Assembly: GCA_013288345.1 (NCBI GenBank) | Contig: JABDCA010000027.1 | Coordinates: 1-41,794, forward strand | Source of the DNA: Bacteroidota bacterium | GTDB lineage: Bacteria > Bacteroidota > Bacteroidia > JABEUT01 | Length of the DNA: 41,794 bases | Direction: 5' to 3' | Shown: positions 18,457 through 28,395 of the stretch, one piece after another | Position numbering within the stretch: position 1 is the stretch's first letter | Layout: each line of letters begins with the position of its first letter | Notes under the pieces: generated by a model | Database searches by the model: none | Told to the model about the DNA's origin: nothing | Seen by the model: the letters and a program-made list of their open reading frames with translations, nothing else | Position numbers and translations under genes: made by a program

Positions 18457-19782
18457 TTAAATGGTGCGGTTAATATCAAAAGCCTCAAGGTAATCGGCAA
18501 CCTTGCGTATAAAGGTTCCACCCAATGCTCCGTCAACCACACGGTGGTCATACGAAAGCGAAAGGAACATCATATGCCTGATAGCAATTACATCTCCTTG
18601 CGGGGTTTCAATTACAACAGGTTTTTTCTTTATAGCGCCTGTAGCAAGTATTGCAACTTGCGGTTGGTTTATAATTGGTGTGCCCATTACATTACCAAAC
18701 GAACCTACGTTGGTAAGTGTAAAGGTGCCGCCTGTGGTTTCATCGGGTACCAGTTTGTTTATACGTGCGCGTTTTGCCAAATCGTTAACCGATTTGGTAA
18801 GGCCAAGCAGGTTCTTCTGGTCTGCTGTGCGTATTACAGGTACAATTAAGTTACCCGTTGGCAAAGCAACAGCCATGCCTATGTTGATGTCTTTGTGTCG
18901 TATGATACGTGTTCCGTCAACCGATACATTAATAAGCGGAAGGTCTTTTATAGCTTTTACAACTGCCTCAATAAATATAGGTGTAAAGGTTACTTTTTCT
19001 CCTTCGCGTTTTTCAAATGATCCTTTTACCTTTTCTCTCCACACCACCATATTGGTTACATCAGCCTCTACAAATGATGTAACGTGTGGCGAAACATGTT
19101 TCGACATTACCATGTGCTCAGCAATAAGCTTACGCATACGGTCCATTTCAATTACTTCATCGTTAGGGCCAACAACAAGCGGCTTGGCTTGAGGCATAGC
19201 GCCGTTGGTCCTTACTTGTGTTGGTGTTTCTACCAATACGGTTTGGGCAACCTGGGTTGCTTTATTATTTCTGTTAGGCAGGTATGCCAGTATATCGTTC
19301 TTGGTAACGCGGCCTTCTTTACCGCTACCCTGCACATTTTCTAATTCTACTACACTAATGCCTTCTTGCTTTGCAATGTTTCTAACCAAAGGAGAATAAA
19401 ATTTGCCTGTAGATGAAAAACGACCTAATGGCTCTCCGTTTTCTATAACTGCTGCTACTTTAACAGCAGGCGGTGGTGTAGCGGCCTTTTTAGCTTCAGG
19501 TGCAGGTGTTGCTGCAACAGGTGCAGCAGCTTCAACCATTGCTCCGGTTGAAAGCATAGCAATTGGTTTACCAACCGGTACAACATCACCTTCTTTACAA
19601 AGCTTTTTTACAAGTACTCCATCCGATGGTGCAGGTATCTCAGAATCAACCTTATCAGTGGCTATTTCAACTATAGTTTCATCGGCTTTTACCTTATCTC
19701 CTTCATTCTTTACCCACTTAATGATGGTAGCTTCGGTAACGCTCTCTCCCATTTTGGGCATCAATATCTCTATCTGCGACAT
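18457..19782 (-). CDS. Dihydrolipoamide acyltransferase (E2 of a 2-oxo-acid dehydrogenase)
   Basis: A 441-residue E2 with all parts present. The lipoyl domain is at 1-78 with the modified Lys44 in ATDKVDSE; an Ala/Pro-rich linker follows; the peripheral subunit-binding domain is at about 130-170 (PLVRNIAKQEGISVVELENV); the catalytic acyltransferase domain fills the rest and carries the active-site DHRVVDG near residue 418. It passes acyl groups from E1 to CoA in the pyruvate, branched-chain or 2-oxoglutarate complex. The likely partner E1 is the fused protein at 34810-36816, not adjacent; no E3 is seen. The preference for branched-chain or pyruvate substrate cannot be decided from sequence alone. 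Confidence 0.93.
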   Translation of the reverse strand: MSQIEILMPKMGESVTEATIIKWVKNEGDKVKADETIVEIATDKVDSEIPAPSDGVLVKKLCKEGDVVPVGKPIAMLSTGAMVEAAAPVAATPAPEAKKAATPPPAVKVAAVIENGEPLGRFSSTGKFYSPLVRNIAKQEGISVVELENVQGSGKEGRVTKNDILAYLPNRNNKATQVAQTVLVETPTQVRTNGAMPQAKPLVVGPNDEVIEMDRMRKLIAEHMVMSKHVSPHVTSFVEADVTNMVVWREKVKGSFEKREGEKVTFTPIFIEAVVKAIKDLPLINVSVDGTRIIRHKDINIGMAVALPTGNLIVPVIRTADQKNLLGLTKSVNDLAKRARINKLVPDETTGGTFTLTNVGSFGNVMGTPIINQPQVAILATGAIKKKPVVIETPQGDVIAIRHMMFLSLSYDHRVVDGALGGTFIRKVADYLEAFDINRTI

Positions 19783-19805
19783 GGCCTATCAATTTTGCAA
19801 TCATG

Positions 19806-19813
19806 CAAAAATA
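19806..19813 (-). promoter_or_regulatory. Bacteroidota -7 element, E2 operon
   Basis: TATTTTTG on minus matches TAnnTTTG, 23 nt before the E2 ATG. It would drive E2 and probably the two PorE-like genes behind it. Confidence 0.6.
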
Positions 19814-19923
19814 AGGTTTTATTTGAAATGGCTTACTTTTACTATGGTTACTACTGTTTGGGCATTATTTTAAGGCTTTTTGCTTTTTTATAAAGAGGGT
19901 GATACCTGTGAATAAAAAAATAT

Positions 19924-19931
19924 TACTTTTG
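19924..19931 (+). promoter_or_regulatory. Bacteroidota -7 element, lipoprotein gene
   Basis: TACTTTTG matches TAnnTTTG, 35 nt before the ATG at 19967 that opens the lipoprotein signal. Confidence 0.55.
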
Positions 19932-19966
19932 GCTTTATATTTATGCTCTTCAAAGGTATATTACAA

Positions 19967-20875
19967 ATGAAAAAGAAGTCCTTCCTTGCCCTTATATGTA
20001 GTGTTGTTGTAACTGCATTATTATTAGGCGGTTGTAAAAACTCCGGCCAGAATAATGATAAAACATTACAGACAGCTGCTCCTAAAGTTGATAGCAATAA
20101 TGCTACCTTATTAAGGATAAATAACCAGATATTCAGTATCCCTTCGCCTATACAAACTGCCCTTTTAGTTAAAAAGAGCGGATATGCTTATAATAAATCG
20201 ATACTCAACCCATCAGATAACTACGCTAAATACGATACCAAGTATAAAAAAGCATTGAATCTTGGCCTTTATGGAGCTGATTTGGGTTATATTTCGCTAT
20301 ACGACCAGACACAAGATGCATTACTTTACCTTGCATCTATAGAGAAGCTTGCTACCGATGTTGGTGTTGCCGATATGTTCAATGCAGGCCTTGTTAAAAG
20401 GTTCCAGCAAAATATGGGCAAACAAGATTCATTACTTTCAATGGTATCTGAGGCTTTTACCCGCAGTGATGCTTACTTTAAAGACAATAAGCAGAATGAC
20501 ATCAGTTCATTAGTACTTGTAGGCGGATGGGTTGAATCGTTGTATTTTGCAGTGCAGGCAAGTACCAATGCACAGGCAAACCCAAAAGACGTAATACGCC
20601 GTATAGCTGAACAAAAAATATCGCTGGTTAATTTGGTTAAAATGTTACAACCTTATAAGGACCGTCCTGAATATGCAAAGCTTATAAAAGACCTGACAGA
20701 CCTTTCTTCAATTTTTGATGATGTAACTTTCGCTTACAACTATATTCCTCCTACAGTTGATGTTAAAAACAAAATGACCAGTATTAACAGTACCAGTGAA
20801 GTGAAAATGGCAGATGATGTACGTAAACAAATATCTGACAAAATAGTAGCTCTACGTAATCAAATTGCAGGATAG
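19967..20875 (+). CDS. Lipoprotein of unknown function
   Basis: A 302-residue lipoprotein. I chose ATG 19967 because KKKSFLALICSVVVTALLLGGC is a clean lipoprotein signal with the lipobox LGGC and Cys23; the ATG at 19943 would add eight residues. The mature part is mostly helical, with LGLYGADLGYISLYDQTQDALLYLASIEKLATDVGV and a region LVLVGGWVESLYFAVQA. I recognise it only as a conserved-looking Bacteroidota lipoprotein type, with no known function. It is followed after 2 nt by another exported protein gene and then by rdgB, probably one transcript. Confidence 0.8.
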   Translation: MKKKSFLALICSVVVTALLLGGCKNSGQNNDKTLQTAAPKVDSNNATLLRINNQIFSIPSPIQTALLVKKSGYAYNKSILNPSDNYAKYDTKYKKALNLGLYGADLGYISLYDQTQDALLYLASIEKLATDVGVADMFNAGLVKRFQQNMGKQDSLLSMVSEAFTRSDAYFKDNKQNDISSLVLVGGWVESLYFAVQASTNAQANPKDVIRRIAEQKISLVNLVKMLQPYKDRPEYAKLIKDLTDLSSIFDDVTFAYNYIPPTVDVKNKMTSINSTSEVKMADDVRKQISDKIVALRNQIAG

Positions 20876-20877
20876 TT

Positions 20878-21312
20878 ATGAAAAACAGAATAGCCCTTTT
20901 AGTTATATTTTGCGGATTAATGTTTTCATGCATTTCTGCATCGGCGCAGTGCGATAGTATTGCTACAGCTTGTGCTAAAAGAAACCTTGAGCCTTCATTT
21001 ATTTCTGACGGACAACAATATCGCGCTTTGTTAGTGAATGCTGATGAAACTGCTGAGTTTCATGTTACTTTTTACGGTGGAACGATTTACCGCCTTGCTG
21101 CCTGCAGCGGAATGACAGATGGTAACCTTATATTTACTATTTACGATTCTCAACGGAATGTTTTGTTCACAAACGGCCAATATCAAAATGCACCGTATTG
21201 GGATTTTACTATAAAATCTACTGTAGATTGTATTATAGATGCCCAGCTGAATCCTACTACCAATGCAGGATCGGGTTGTGCTGTAATTCTTATCGGATTT
21301 AAGCAGCTATAG
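20878..21312 (+). CDS. Small exported protein of unknown function
   Basis: The product has 144 residues with a signal peptide (KNRIALLVIFCGLMFSCISASAQ). The mature part is beta-rich and has about five Cys (QCDS, TACAK, AACSG, DCIID, GCAV), which suggests disulfides. The pattern of a sensing-like jelly roll (AEFHVTFYGGTIYRLAACSG, NLIFTIYDSQRNVLF, IKSTVDCIIDAQ) recalls pre-peptidase or emopamil-type beta-sandwich domains, but I do not recognise the family with confidence. It starts 2 nt after the lipoprotein stop and ends 4 nt before rdgB, so the three are likely one operon. Confidence 0.75.
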   Translation: MKNRIALLVIFCGLMFSCISASAQCDSIATACAKRNLEPSFISDGQQYRALLVNADETAEFHVTFYGGTIYRLAACSGMTDGNLIFTIYDSQRNVLFTNGQYQNAPYWDFTIKSTVDCIIDAQLNPTTNAGSGCAVILIGFKQL

Positions 21313-21316
21313 TTCT

Positions 21317-21895
21317 ATGCAACTTGTTTTTGCTACGCATAACAATCACAAAGTAGCTGAAATAAAACCTTTATTACCTCCCGCAATAAAAGTCAGTACC
21401 CTTAATGAAATTGGTATTACTGATGAAATACCCGAAACTGCCGATACCATTGAAGGCAATGCCATATTAAAGGCCAGGTTTGTTTACAATAAGCTAAAAT
21501 GTAATTGCTTTGCCGATGATACCGGGCTTGAGGTGGATGCTATAAATGGTGAGCCCGGAGTTTATTCAGCACGCTATGCCGGCGAGGGTAAAAGCGCCAA
21601 TGACAATATTGAAAAGCTACTTGGCAAGTTAAAAGGGGCATCAAGCCGTTCGGCAAAATTCAAAACAGTTATTGCCGCAATTATTGATGGCAAGGAATAT
21701 ATCTTCGAAGGAATTGTTCACGGTATTATTTCTGAACTGAAAATGGGTGAACAAGGCTTTGGCTACGATCCTGTTTTTGTTCCTGATGGATATATGATTT
21801 CGTTCGCACAAATGAAACTGGAGGAAAAAAATAAAATAAGCCACAGAGGCCTGGCTGTAAAAAAGTTTGCAGAATTCCTTAAGGTGAAAATCTAA
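21317..21895 (+). CDS. rdgB: XTP/dITP diphosphatase (RdgB/HAM1)
   Basis: The product, 192 residues long, is a normal-length RdgB/HAM1 nucleotide pyrophosphatase, which removes non-canonical purine nucleotides such as dITP and XTP from the pool. Motifs: LVFATHNNHKVAEI at the start, DDTGLEVDAINGEPGVYSARYAGE (metal and substrate site) near 70-90, FGYDPVFVPDG near 150, and SHRGLAVKKF near the end. The start is ATG 21317. Its stop overlaps the galE stop on the other strand by 4 bp (CTAA at 21892-21895). Confidence 0.96.
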   Translation: MQLVFATHNNHKVAEIKPLLPPAIKVSTLNEIGITDEIPETADTIEGNAILKARFVYNKLKCNCFADDTGLEVDAINGEPGVYSARYAGEGKSANDNIEKLLGKLKGASSRSAKFKTVIAAIIDGKEYIFEGIVHGIISELKMGEQGFGYDPVFVPDGYMISFAQMKLEEKNKISHRGLAVKKFAEFLKVKI

Positions 21896-22923
21896 CTATT
21901 CTTCAGATTTTGCTCCCACTTCCATGCCGATGACATCATTTCATCGAGGTTGTATTTTGGTGTCCAGCCCAATGTTTTCTTCACCAATGTCATATCCGAA
22001 TAAATAGCTACTACATCACCCGGGCGTCTCGGGCCAATGCGGTAATTAAGTTTGGTGCCGCTTACTTTTTCAAATGTTTTTACCATTTCCATTACACTTA
22101 TACCATTGCCTGTGCCAAGGTTAAGTACAGAAAATGGAGGAGCTGCTTTATCAGCATCGAGATATTTTAATGCGCTTATGTGTGCCTGGGCAATATCGCA
22201 TACATGTACATAGTCGCGGATGCAGGTTCCATCTCTGGTGGTGTAATCATCCCCAAAAACAATCACCTCTTTTTGTTTACCTATGGCGGTCTGGGTTATC
22301 ATAGGCACCAGGTTGTTGGGGCGCTGTGCCGGTACTTCGCCTATTTTGCCTGAACGGTGTGCGCCAACAGGATTAAAGTAGCGTAATGCAACCGTTTTTA
22401 TAGTGTTGCATGTTTTTGCAAAGTTGTTTAACATTTCTTCGCCTATTTGCTTGGTGAATCCGTAAGGAGATTCAGCTTTACTTAAAGGCGTACTTTCATT
22501 CACAGGTAATTTTTCAATATCGCCATAAACCGAGCATGATGATGAGAATATAAAATGAGGCACCTTAAATTCTTTTGCGCAAGCCAACACATTCACCAGT
22601 GATTCGATGTTGTTGTGATAGTAGATAAGAGGCTTCTCAACTGATTCGGGTACCGATTTAAAAGCGGCAAAATGAATAATGCCTGCAATGTCAGGGTTCT
22701 TTTCAAATATCTGCCTGGTGGCTTTTGCATCGCACAGGTCAACAGCATAGTTTATAACTGTTTTGCCTGTTATTTCTTTTATGCGATCAAAGGTTACCGC
22801 AGAAGAGTTAGAGAAATTATCTGCTGAAATTGGCTCCCAGTCAGTATTCTCAAGCATTTCGATTATGGTGTGCGAACCTATATAGCCTGCACCTCCGGTA
22901 ATAAGTATTTTTTTCATAGACAC
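21892..22923 (-). CDS. galE: UDP-glucose 4-epimerase
   Basis: A 343-residue extended short-chain dehydrogenase that interconverts UDP-glucose and UDP-galactose. It has the NAD-binding motif GGAGYIGSHT near residue 9, the catalytic Ser of FSSSCSVYGD, and the Tyr/Lys pair in SPYGFTKQIGEEM. LRYFNPVGAHRSGKIGE and RDGTCIRDYVHVCDIAQAH are typical GalE blocks. The ATG may be 22923 or 22917. It follows the flippase gene by 4 nt and so is part of the glycan-export block. It overlaps rdgB tail to tail by 4 bp. Confidence 0.95.
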   Translation of the reverse strand: MSMKKILITGGAGYIGSHTIIEMLENTDWEPISADNFSNSSAVTFDRIKEITGKTVINYAVDLCDAKATRQIFEKNPDIAGIIHFAAFKSVPESVEKPLIYYHNNIESLVNVLACAKEFKVPHFIFSSSCSVYGDIEKLPVNESTPLSKAESPYGFTKQIGEEMLNNFAKTCNTIKTVALRYFNPVGAHRSGKIGEVPAQRPNNLVPMITQTAIGKQKEVIVFGDDYTTRDGTCIRDYVHVCDIAQAHISALKYLDADKAAPPFSVLNLGTGNGISVMEMVKTFEKVSGTKLNYRIGPRRPGDVVAIYSDMTLVKKTLGWTPKYNLDEMMSSAWKWEQNLKNS

Positions 22924-22927
22924 AAAA

Positions 22928-24244
22928 TTATTTTATTGTATATATCCACGATGTTATTCCTACTTTATTTTTCACCATTGTTATCATATAAATGTTCCAG
23001 GCCACAATACCAATTGACGCAGCTATAGCTGAACCGGTAAGGCCCATAGTTGGCGTAAGTATAATATTGAATATGATTGTTAGTGCCATGCTTATTACTG
23101 TTGCAATGGTGTTGTATCTTTCATGCCCTGTCATCATTGATATTACTCCTGCCGGTCCGCATGATATACTGAATAACTGTACAACACATAAAATTATCAG
23201 GGCTGGTTGGCCAATAATATATTCCTTACCAAAACAAAGCATTATCCATTTACTGAAAACAATAATAAGTATTCCGGCAGGTAGCGAAAATATCATTACC
23301 CAGCGTACCGTTTTGGTTATCATTTTCTGTAAGCCCACCTTATCATTCAGCGAATTCATGCGCGATATGCTTGGGGCAATTATTGTATTCATTACCGAAA
23401 GGAAGAAGTAAAGGGTAAGTGCTATTTTGTGGGTGATACTAAAAACACCAACCTGTGTAGGGTTTGTTATAAAGCCCAGCATTAGCAGGTCGAGGCGTGC
23501 ATCAAGGCTTAATATTCCGTTTAATAAAGATAGCGAGCCCATTCCTTTCCACCATTTTTTAGTGTCGTATTCGGGTGTTATTCCTTTAAGTTCTACTGAT
23601 TTGTAAAACATAATGCAGGCAAAAATCATACCGGCAGCAAAGGCTATAATATTGATATAGATAGCTGAATAAACGCCGAAGCTATTAGATGAAAAATAGA
23701 ACCATGCAATTATCACTAAAAAAATGCCTGGCCTTATAAGGTTATCTGATATTTGTGAAAGGACTATTTTGTGCATCCCTTTTATAGATGCTGTATAGTA
23801 GTTCATGAGCCCATAAAAAGGAATTATAGCAGTTGCTATAAGTATAGGAACGGTATAGTCTTTTGTAGGTAATGCATAAACAATAGTTGCAATAAGTATT
23901 CCCAGTATAATGCATGCCGGTATTGCCAGTTTCAGCGACCATAAATGCAATCCTTTTAATAGGCCGGGTGAGTTTTTGGTGATAATATGAGGCATTTCCC
24001 TTACCATTAATACCCCTAAGCCGAACGAAACCAGGTTTACGAATGGAAAAACAACAGAAAAAGCAAAGGAGAATACTCCATAATTATTTGCCCCAAGGCC
24101 TCTGGCAAGTATATAATTAGCTGCAAGGCCAAAAAGAATTGCTGCAGATTGAATGGCAAATGAAGGTATAACTACGCTTACAAGCTTCTTCCTGTCTCCT
24201 TCACTTTTGAAGAAATTTTCAAGAAACTTGTTTAAAAACTGCAT
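22928..24244 (-). CDS. Polysaccharide flippase (Wzx/MATE-like, oligosaccharide transporter)
   Basis: A 438-residue integral membrane protein with about 12 hydrophobic helices. The first part (IQSAAILFGLAANYILARGLGANNYGVFSFAFSVV) is typical of Wzx/PST-family flippases that move lipid-linked sugar units across the inner membrane, with small charged loops such as RMNSLNDKVGLQKMITKT between helices. It heads a short operon with galE and diverges from the glycosyltransferase gene at 24350. Length and context support this; its cargo is unknown. A near-match promoter (TTACTTTG on minus, 24281-24288) is 36 nt upstream, with imperfect spacing. Confidence 0.88.
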   Translation of the reverse strand: MQFLNKFLENFFKSEGDRKKLVSVVIPSFAIQSAAILFGLAANYILARGLGANNYGVFSFAFSVVFPFVNLVSFGLGVLMVREMPHIITKNSPGLLKGLHLWSLKLAIPACIILGILIATIVYALPTKDYTVPILIATAIIPFYGLMNYYTASIKGMHKIVLSQISDNLIRPGIFLVIIAWFYFSSNSFGVYSAIYINIIAFAAGMIFACIMFYKSVELKGITPEYDTKKWWKGMGSLSLLNGILSLDARLDLLMLGFITNPTQVGVFSITHKIALTLYFFLSVMNTIIAPSISRMNSLNDKVGLQKMITKTVRWVMIFSLPAGILIIVFSKWIMLCFGKEYIIGQPALIILCVVQLFSISCGPAGVISMMTGHERYNTIATVISMALTIIFNIILTPTMGLTGSAIAASIGIVAWNIYMITMVKNKVGITSWIYTIK

Positions 24245-24349
24245 ACATCTGTATTTTTACGCATTATAGGTTTGGCATTGCAAAGTAATCATTAAAATTG
24301 TACAAAATCTTGTTAATCTGCGTTATTGCTAAATGCAATAACTATACTA

Positions 24350-25519
24350 ATGAACGATAAAAAGCTGAAAGTATTATATATATCGTCGTGGTACCCCAAT
24401 AAGGTAAAGCCAATGTTGGGCATTTTTGTTAAAAGGCATGCTGCCGCTTTGGCTGCTGTTTGCGATATGGCTTCAGTATCTGTTTATGCAGGTGAGCGAG
24501 ATGGAGTAGAGGAAATAGAAGAAGATGGAATATATACCGTTAGGGTAAGTTTTAAAAAAGTTAAGAGTAGCGTACCGCTTATTTCGAACATTAAAAGGTT
24601 ACTGAGGTATAATACAGCATGGAAAAAAGCCATTGGTGTATATGAGCAAAAAAAAGGCAAGCCTGACATAATAAACCTGAATGTAATTATACCAGCTGCC
24701 AATATAGCTATGCACCTTAAGCGCAAATGGAATGTACCTTATGTTATTACTGAGCACTGGACTGGCTACTTTCCGGAAGATGGAAGGTATAAAGGTTTTG
24801 TAATGAAAATGCTTGCCCGCAAAGCAGTAAAGAGTGCCTCTGCTGTAATTACAGTTTCCAATGATTTGAAGAACCAAATGTTAAAACTTGGGTTGAATAA
24901 CGACTATCATGTTATTTCGAATGTGGTAGATACGGATGTTTTTACAACTCCTGCCAACAAAGCTCAAACAGAAAAGATAAAGTTTATACATGTATCTGCA
25001 TTAGATGATGCCCAGAAAAACGTATCGGGCATACTCAACGTATTTCAGCGTGTTCATGCAGCCTTCCCTAATACCGAACTAACCATAGTTGGTAATGGGG
25101 ACGATAGAGAAAGATTGGAGGGTTTGAGTAAGTCATTGAAATTAACTGATTGCGTTCACTTTGTTGGCCCGAAAGTACAACATGAATTAGTATCGCTTTT
25201 ACAAAATGCAAATGCTTTTGTTTTGTTTAGTAATTACGAAACACAGGCAATTGTTTTACTTGAAGCACTATGCTGCGGAGTACCCGTTATTGCAACTAAA
25301 GCTGGAGGCATATCGGAATATGTAAATAGCAATAACGGTATATTGATTGATGTAAAAAATGAAGAACAGCTATATACGGCAATGACTTCAATTGTAACTG
25401 AAAGAGATAGATTTAATAACCCTATAAGTATAAGGGCATCGGTAATAGATAAGGTAAATGCAAAATCGATTGCCAACCAATTTATGGCGATTTACAATAA
25501 AGTGTTAAACACACGTTAG
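24350..25519 (+). CDS. Glycosyltransferase family 4
   Basis: A 389-residue GT-B glycosyltransferase. I chose the ATG at 24350 (MNDKKLKVLYISSWYPNKVKP), since the upstream alternative at 24326 adds eight residues unlike the family. The N-terminal fold begins with VLYISSWYPN; the C-terminal donor-binding part contains FIHVSALDDAQKNVSGIL, ELTIVGNGDDRERLE, and the EX7E-type segment NYETQAIVLLEALCCGVPVIATKAGGISE. It probably adds a sugar to a surface glycan in the cytoplasm, next to the flippase, galE and asnB. Confidence 0.93.
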   Translation: MNDKKLKVLYISSWYPNKVKPMLGIFVKRHAAALAAVCDMASVSVYAGERDGVEEIEEDGIYTVRVSFKKVKSSVPLISNIKRLLRYNTAWKKAIGVYEQKKGKPDIINLNVIIPAANIAMHLKRKWNVPYVITEHWTGYFPEDGRYKGFVMKMLARKAVKSASAVITVSNDLKNQMLKLGLNNDYHVISNVVDTDVFTTPANKAQTEKIKFIHVSALDDAQKNVSGILNVFQRVHAAFPNTELTIVGNGDDRERLEGLSKSLKLTDCVHFVGPKVQHELVSLLQNANAFVLFSNYETQAIVLLEALCCGVPVIATKAGGISEYVNSNNGILIDVKNEEQLYTAMTSIVTERDRFNNPISIRASVIDKVNAKSIANQFMAIYNKVLNTR

Positions 25520-25525
25520 TACTAT

Positions 25526-27505
25526 ATGTGCGGAATAGCAGGCATAGTTAAATTCAATAATGCATCCATCGATGCAGTTGCTGCTGTTCGAAAAATGAAC
25601 AATGCCATAAAGCACCGTGGCCCTGATGGTGAGGGGTATTTAGTGATAAATGGGAATGAGGAGATTCCCGCATTTGGAGAAGATACACCAAGAGCTATAA
25701 TTGAATCGGGCATATTACAAAAGCCATCACAAGCATTAAACAAAATCGGACAAGCAGATGCTATACTTGCACATCGCCGTTTGAGTATTATTGATATTCA
25801 GCCTACGGGTTACCAGCCTATGTGCAATGTGGATAAAAGCTTGTGGATAGTGCATAACGGAGAGATTTATAATTATGTGGAGCTTCGTGAAGAACTTTCA
25901 AAAACAGGCCATAAGCTCCATACCGTATCAGATACTGAAGTAATACTTGCTGCATACAAGCAATGGGGTACTGATTGTGTAAACCATTTTAACGGCATGT
26001 GGTCTTTTGTTATTTACGATAAAGCAAAGCAACAATTGTTTGCGAGCCGTGATAGGTTTGGCGTGAAGCCTTTTTATTACATACATAATAATTCCTGCTT
26101 TGCCTTTGCATCGGAACAAAAGGCTTTACTTGCAAGCGGTCTCATAGATTTTAAGCCCAATGGCAGCGCGATATTCGACTACTGGCTCTTTTCATCAATG
26201 GAGAAAGAAGAAGAAGGGATGTTCTCGGGTATTTTGGAATTGTTCCCTGCACATAATCTGATAATTGATATTAAAACAGGCAATATTGAAAAACAGAAAT
26301 ACTATACTTTACCTTACTCGAAAGAATATGATAACTCATCATTTAATGAAAAGAAAGGCATAGAGAAAATACGTTCGCTGGTAACTGATTCGGTAAAACT
26401 ACGACTGAGAGCTGATGTAGAAGTGGGTTCGTGCCTGAGTGGTGGTATTGATAGTTCAGCTATTGTAAGCACTATTTATAACACAAACCACAGTGCGCTG
26501 AATACGTTCACAGTTTCTTTTAATGAGAAGAACATTGATGAGAGTAACTGGGCAAAGATCGTTTCGGACCATGTGCATAGTAAAGCACATAGTGTAAAAC
26601 CAAACGGTGCAGAACTGTTAAAGGATTTAAAGAATCTCATTTATTGTCAGGATATACCTATTTGGAGCACCAGTACGTATGCCCAGTACAGGGTAATGCA
26701 ACTGATAAAAGAGAACAACATTAAAGTAGTACTCGACGGACAAGGAGGAGATGAGTTATTTGCCGGTTACGAATCGTATTACTTCTATTACCTGCAGGAT
26801 ATATTGAGAACCAAGGGCCTTGCTGACTTTTTAAAAGCGTCGAAGGAGATACAGAAACTGGTTCCCTCGTTAAAACAATATTTCAAACAATTGGTTTTAA
26901 AAGAGTACTTATTCAGGCTGCCAGCTGCACAACAGTTGAAAGCCCGATTGTCGATACATACGGAATTGAAGTATCTGAATAAAGACTTCCTGAATCAGCA
27001 TGTTTCGCAATTAAATAATAAGCCTGAAGTAGCAGGTTCATTGAATGAGGCCTTATCAAACGATTTCAATAATACATTGCTAAAGAGTTACCTGAAATGC
27101 GAAGACCGTTGCAGTATGTGGCACTCGGTTGAGTCAAGGACTCCATTCTCAGATGATATTAATTTGATTGAGTATGCTTTCTCCATTCCATCGAAATATA
27201 AGATACAGCAAGGGAAACTAAAGCCCCTTTTGCGTGAGGCCATGAAAGGCATAGTACCACAACAAGTGCTCGACAGAAAAGATAAGAAAGGGTACAATAC
27301 CCCTGGTCCTAAGTGGATCTCGGAAATAAAAGATGACATCAGGTATATATTCGAGAACCCTGTGTTAGATGACTTTATGGACAGGAAGAAGATATTAAAA
27401 GATTACGATAGGCTATTCAATAACCCAGGGAAGCCCGATAACAACCGCATCTTTAAGCTGATAGCTTTTCCGCTGTGGCTAACTATTTTTTCAGGAAAGG
27501 CTTAG
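25526..27505 (+). CDS. asnB: Asparagine synthase (glutamine-hydrolysing)
   Basis: A 659-residue AsnB. Cys2 of [10 protein letters not shown] is the glutaminase nucleophile, and the class II amidotransferase domain occupies about 1-230, with [13 protein letters not shown] [10 protein letters not shown] and DTEVILAAY. The synthetase domain has the ATP pyrophosphatase loop SGGIDSS near residue 306 and [11 protein letters not shown] near 410. It may make asparagine, or, as in many glycan loci, amidate a sugar acid; its place 6 nt after the glycosyltransferase favours the latter but does not prove it. The stop codon overlaps the accD stop by 4 bp. Confidence 0.93.
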   Translation: MCGIAGIVKFNNASIDAVAAVRKMNNAIKHRGPDGEGYLVINGNEEIPAFGEDTPRAIIESGILQKPSQALNKIGQADAILAHRRLSIIDIQPTGYQPMCNVDKSLWIVHNGEIYNYVELREELSKTGHKLHTVSDTEVILAAYKQWGTDCVNHFNGMWSFVIYDKAKQQLFASRDRFGVKPFYYIHNNSCFAFASEQKALLASGLIDFKPNGSAIFDYWLFSSMEKEEEGMFSGILELFPAHNLIIDIKTGNIEKQKYYTLPYSKEYDNSSFNEKKGIEKIRSLVTDSVKLRLRADVEVGSCLSGGIDSSAIVSTIYNTNHSALNTFTVSFNEKNIDESNWAKIVSDHVHSKAHSVKPNGAELLKDLKNLIYCQDIPIWSTSTYAQYRVMQLIKENNIKVVLDGQGGDELFAGYESYYFYYLQDILRTKGLADFLKASKEIQKLVPSLKQYFKQLVLKEYLFRLPAAQQLKARLSIHTELKYLNKDFLNQHVSQLNNKPEVAGSLNEALSNDFNNTLLKSYLKCEDRCSMWHSVESRTPFSDDINLIEYAFSIPSKYKIQQGKLKPLLREAMKGIVPQQVLDRKDKKGYNTPGPKWISEIKDDIRYIFENPVLDDFMDRKKILKDYDRLFNNPGKPDNNRIFKLIAFPLWLTIFSGKA

Positions 27506-28392
27506 GCTTTAACTTCTACTTTAAGGCTTTCGAGCAACATGCTCAGCTTTGCTTTCAGTTCTTTACGGTGAACAATAGCATCTAAAAAGCCATGTTCAAG
27601 TAAAAACTCTGCCGTTTGAAAACCTTTAGGAAGGTCTTTGCGAATGGTTTCTTTTACAACACGTGGGCCTGCAAAGCCTATCAGTGCACCTGGTTCAGCA
27701 ATATTCAAATCGCCTAGCATAGCGAACGATGCAGTAACACCACCTGTGGTAGGGTCAGTAAGTAATGATATATAAGGCAGTTTAGCATCAGCAAGCAAAG
27801 TAAGCTTAGCAGAGGTCTTAGCCATTTGCATCAGCGAAAAGGCTGCTTCCATCATACGTGCACCACCCGATTTCGAAATGATGATCAAAGGGCATTTAAG
27901 CTCAATTGCTTTATCAACTGCACGTGAAATTTTTTCTCCTACTACCGAGCCCATAGAACCGCCAACGAAAGTAAAATCCATGCAGGCAATTACAAGCTTG
28001 GCTTTATTCATTTTTCCTTCTGCCACACGTATGGCATCATTCAAATGTGTTTTCTCCTGCGATGCTTTTAGCCTGTCGATATAAGGCTTGGTGTCGGTAA
28101 AGTGTAGAGGATCAGTAGGCTTAATATCTTTTGCTATTTCAGTAAACTTATCGTCGAACAAAATATGGAAATATTCTTCCGAACCTATTTTTTCGTGGTA
28201 TTCGCACTTAGGGCAAACCAACATATTGGCCAAATGCTCTTCAGAAGGAATAATGTTCTTACACGACGGGCATTTATACCACAGCCCCTCCGGAGTTTCT
28301 TTTTTCTCGCGGGTGGAGGTTGTTATACCTTCTTTTATTCGTTTAAACCAGTTGTTGTTCATTGCAGGCGGTAGAAGGGTTTCCGATTCCAT
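27502..28392 (-). CDS. accD: Acetyl-CoA carboxylase carboxyltransferase subunit beta
   Basis: A 296-residue AccD, which with AccA forms malonyl-CoA from carboxybiotin and acetyl-CoA for fatty acid synthesis. The N-terminal zinc ribbon is complete (C41-x2-C44 and C60-x2-C63), and the crotonase-like fold shows [48 protein letters not shown] and [11 protein letters not shown]. The ATG at 28392 follows an A-rich stretch and lies 3 nt after the aldolase stop; an internal ATG at 28362 ([12 protein letters not shown]) looks more like the family start and may be the true one. Confidence 0.95.
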   Translation of the reverse strand: MESETLLPPAMNNNWFKRIKEGITTSTREKKETPEGLWYKCPSCKNIIPSEEHLANMLVCPKCEYHEKIGSEEYFHILFDDKFTEIAKDIKPTDPLHFTDTKPYIDRLKASQEKTHLNDAIRVAEGKMNKAKLVIACMDFTFVGGSMGSVVGEKISRAVDKAIELKCPLIIISKSGGARMMEAAFSLMQMAKTSAKLTLLADAKLPYISLLTDPTTGGVTASFAMLGDLNIAEPGALIGFAGPRVVKETIRKDLPKGFQTAEFLLEHGFLDAIVHRKELKAKLSMLLESLKVEVKA

Positions 28393-28395
28393 TTT

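Noticed and set aside
18503..19192. A 229-codon plus-strand open frame
   Set aside because: It is antisense to the well-supported E2 gene and has no recognisable domain.
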